DNA of 64,000 nt from Longitalea luteola (GTDB lineage Bacteria; Bacteroidota; Bacteroidia; Chitinophagales; Chitinophagaceae). The position numbers were made by a program, and so were the translations under genes. A model generated the notes under the pieces. The model worked only from the letters and a program-made list of their open reading frames with translations, had not been told where the DNA came from and ran no database searches. Of this stretch, positions 63,525 to 64,000 are shown in pieces. Each line of letters starts with the position of its first letter. Within the stretch, counting starts at the first letter, position 1. The stretch spans positions 62,001 through 126,000 of the forward strand of contig NZ_JAFIQX010000013.1 of assembly GCF_017356035.1 (NCBI RefSeq), given 5' to 3'.

Positions 63525-63857
63525 CCGGCGATCGCTTTAAAAACCTATTCACCGCTATTTGCAGGTATTAAGATTATTTCTAATCCGCGCATTGCAATGC
63601 TGCTGCACCAAATTGTTGCCCGTTCAAATAGTACGATTTCTTAAATTTGATGTCAGGCGTTGACGTGTCAGGAAGTGACTTTTTTTCCGCACATTCATTG
63701 ATCTTCGTCAAGAAGTATAACGTCATAACACTGTTAAAGCCAATTACTAACATTAACAATATCAGTAACCGAGAAATGTTATTAAGAAAGCAGCTAATTT
63801 ATTTGATTATAAGAAAGGGGATATATAACTTGGTGCCATACCTTATTTCTGATTTGT
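63525..63857. other. intergenic region, 333 bases
   Basis: Upstream region of the sigma-factor gene. A taaatttg box at 63642-63649 matches TAnnTTTG, but the nearest TTG lies 23 bases or more upstream. A 73-codon ORF in it (63647-63868) lacks any recognisable feature and overlaps the sigma-factor start. Confidence 0.35.
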
Positions 63858-64000
63858 ATGACAGATGAGCAAATTATGCAGCGAATCATGTACAAGGATT
63901 CCGAGGCGTTCAGCGAGCTGTATGATAGAACATACAGGAAACTATTTCTATTCGCGAAAAGTTTGGTAGGAGATGCAGAAGAAGCCCGGGATATTGTCAC
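63858..64000 (+). CDS. RNA polymerase sigma-70 factor, ECF subfamily (start only)
   Basis: An ATG at 63858 opens a frame that runs off the window. The 47 residues seen (MTDEQIMQRIMYKDSEAFSE, then a YDRTYRKLFLFAKSLVGDAEEARDIV segment) are the sigma-70 region 2 start of ECF factors: the E-AF--LY--Y---L--FA pattern followed by D-EEA-DIV. In Bacteroidota such factors often sit upstream of an anti-sigma factor and SusC/SusD genes, which may lie beyond the right edge. Confidence 0.85.
   Translation, partial: MTDEQIMQRIMYKDSEAFSELYDRTYRKLFLFAKSLVGDAEEARDIV

Noticed and set aside
63647-63868. 73-codon ORF before the sigma factor
   Set aside because: No conserved feature, poor composition, and it overlaps the sigma-factor start.
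1-64000. CRISPR arrays, tRNA/rRNA genes, insertion sequences or prophage
   Set aside because: No regularly spaced direct repeats, cloverleaf, transposase or phage structural sequence was recognised by reading; a tool search could still find a small element.

Overview
The window is a stretch of Bacteroidota chromosome, most likely from a polysaccharide-degrading Chitinophagaceae-type bacterium (Niastella/Chitinophaga-like). The evidence is a SusC/SusD pair, a type IX secretion C-terminal (CHU_C) protein, many secreted carbohydrate-active enzymes, a bestrophin, Bacteroidota-type promoters (TTG-N17/19-TAnnTTTG) and the lack of strong Shine-Dalgarno sites. The family-level assignment is inference. 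No rRNA, tRNA, CRISPR array, prophage or insertion sequence was recognised.

Layout. 1-7956: a plus-strand catabolic operon that enters from the left: RraA-like aldolase, SDR dehydrogenase, enolase-superfamily dehydratase, an NTF2-like/RidA fusion, a creatininase-family hydrolase and a FucP-type sugar symporter, followed by a secreted beta-rich protein and a sialidase-like beta-propeller. It looks like a pathway for an unidentified sugar acid, lactone or cyclitol. 8.1-11.2 kb: stress and membrane genes (small membrane protein, YciE/F ferritin-like, bestrophin, SdiA-regulated-like). 11.3-15.6 kb: two polysaccharide lyases around an SDR. 15.7-23 kb: an OYE-family reductase, then ArsR regulator, RND adaptor, RND pump and TolC, with a promoter and perfect inverted repeat between the regulator and the pump genes. 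23-33.8 kb: GH5, YbaB, a GH43/130-like propeller, a TRIC/YicG-like channel, a GAF histidine kinase, SusD, SusC and an AraC regulator; a perfect LacI-type palindrome lies upstream of susC. 34.1-37.5 kb: a periplasmic molybdenum hydroxylase (IorB/IorA type) with a frameshifted dihaem cytochrome c. 37.8-43.8 kb: small proteins, a response regulator, a Bcr/CflA exporter, a Uma2 remnant, a VIT1-like transporter and ornithine aminotransferase. 44.1-50.4 kb: housekeeping block (ispE, bifunctional nuclease, etfA, etfB, TPR protein, tilS, rhomboid). 51-57.6 kb: a Kup remnant, then sulfatase, YeiH-type transporter and GH2 beta-galactosidase, which fit a sulfated-galactoside utilisation set. 57.8-64 kb: small secreted and lipoproteins, a DUF6934-like two-gene cassette, a TfoX remnant, a CHU_C protein and the start of an ECF sigma factor.

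The most unusual structural feature is in the 44.9-51.1 kb block. Several unrelated low-complexity repeat families begin exactly at stop codons (nuclease, TPR protein, etfB, tilS, kup remnant). Related repeat material is also inserted in frame inside tilS and appears to supply the N-terminal extension of ispE. The window also holds four broken genes (cytochrome c, Uma2, Kup, TfoX), so it shows recent decay at several accessory loci.
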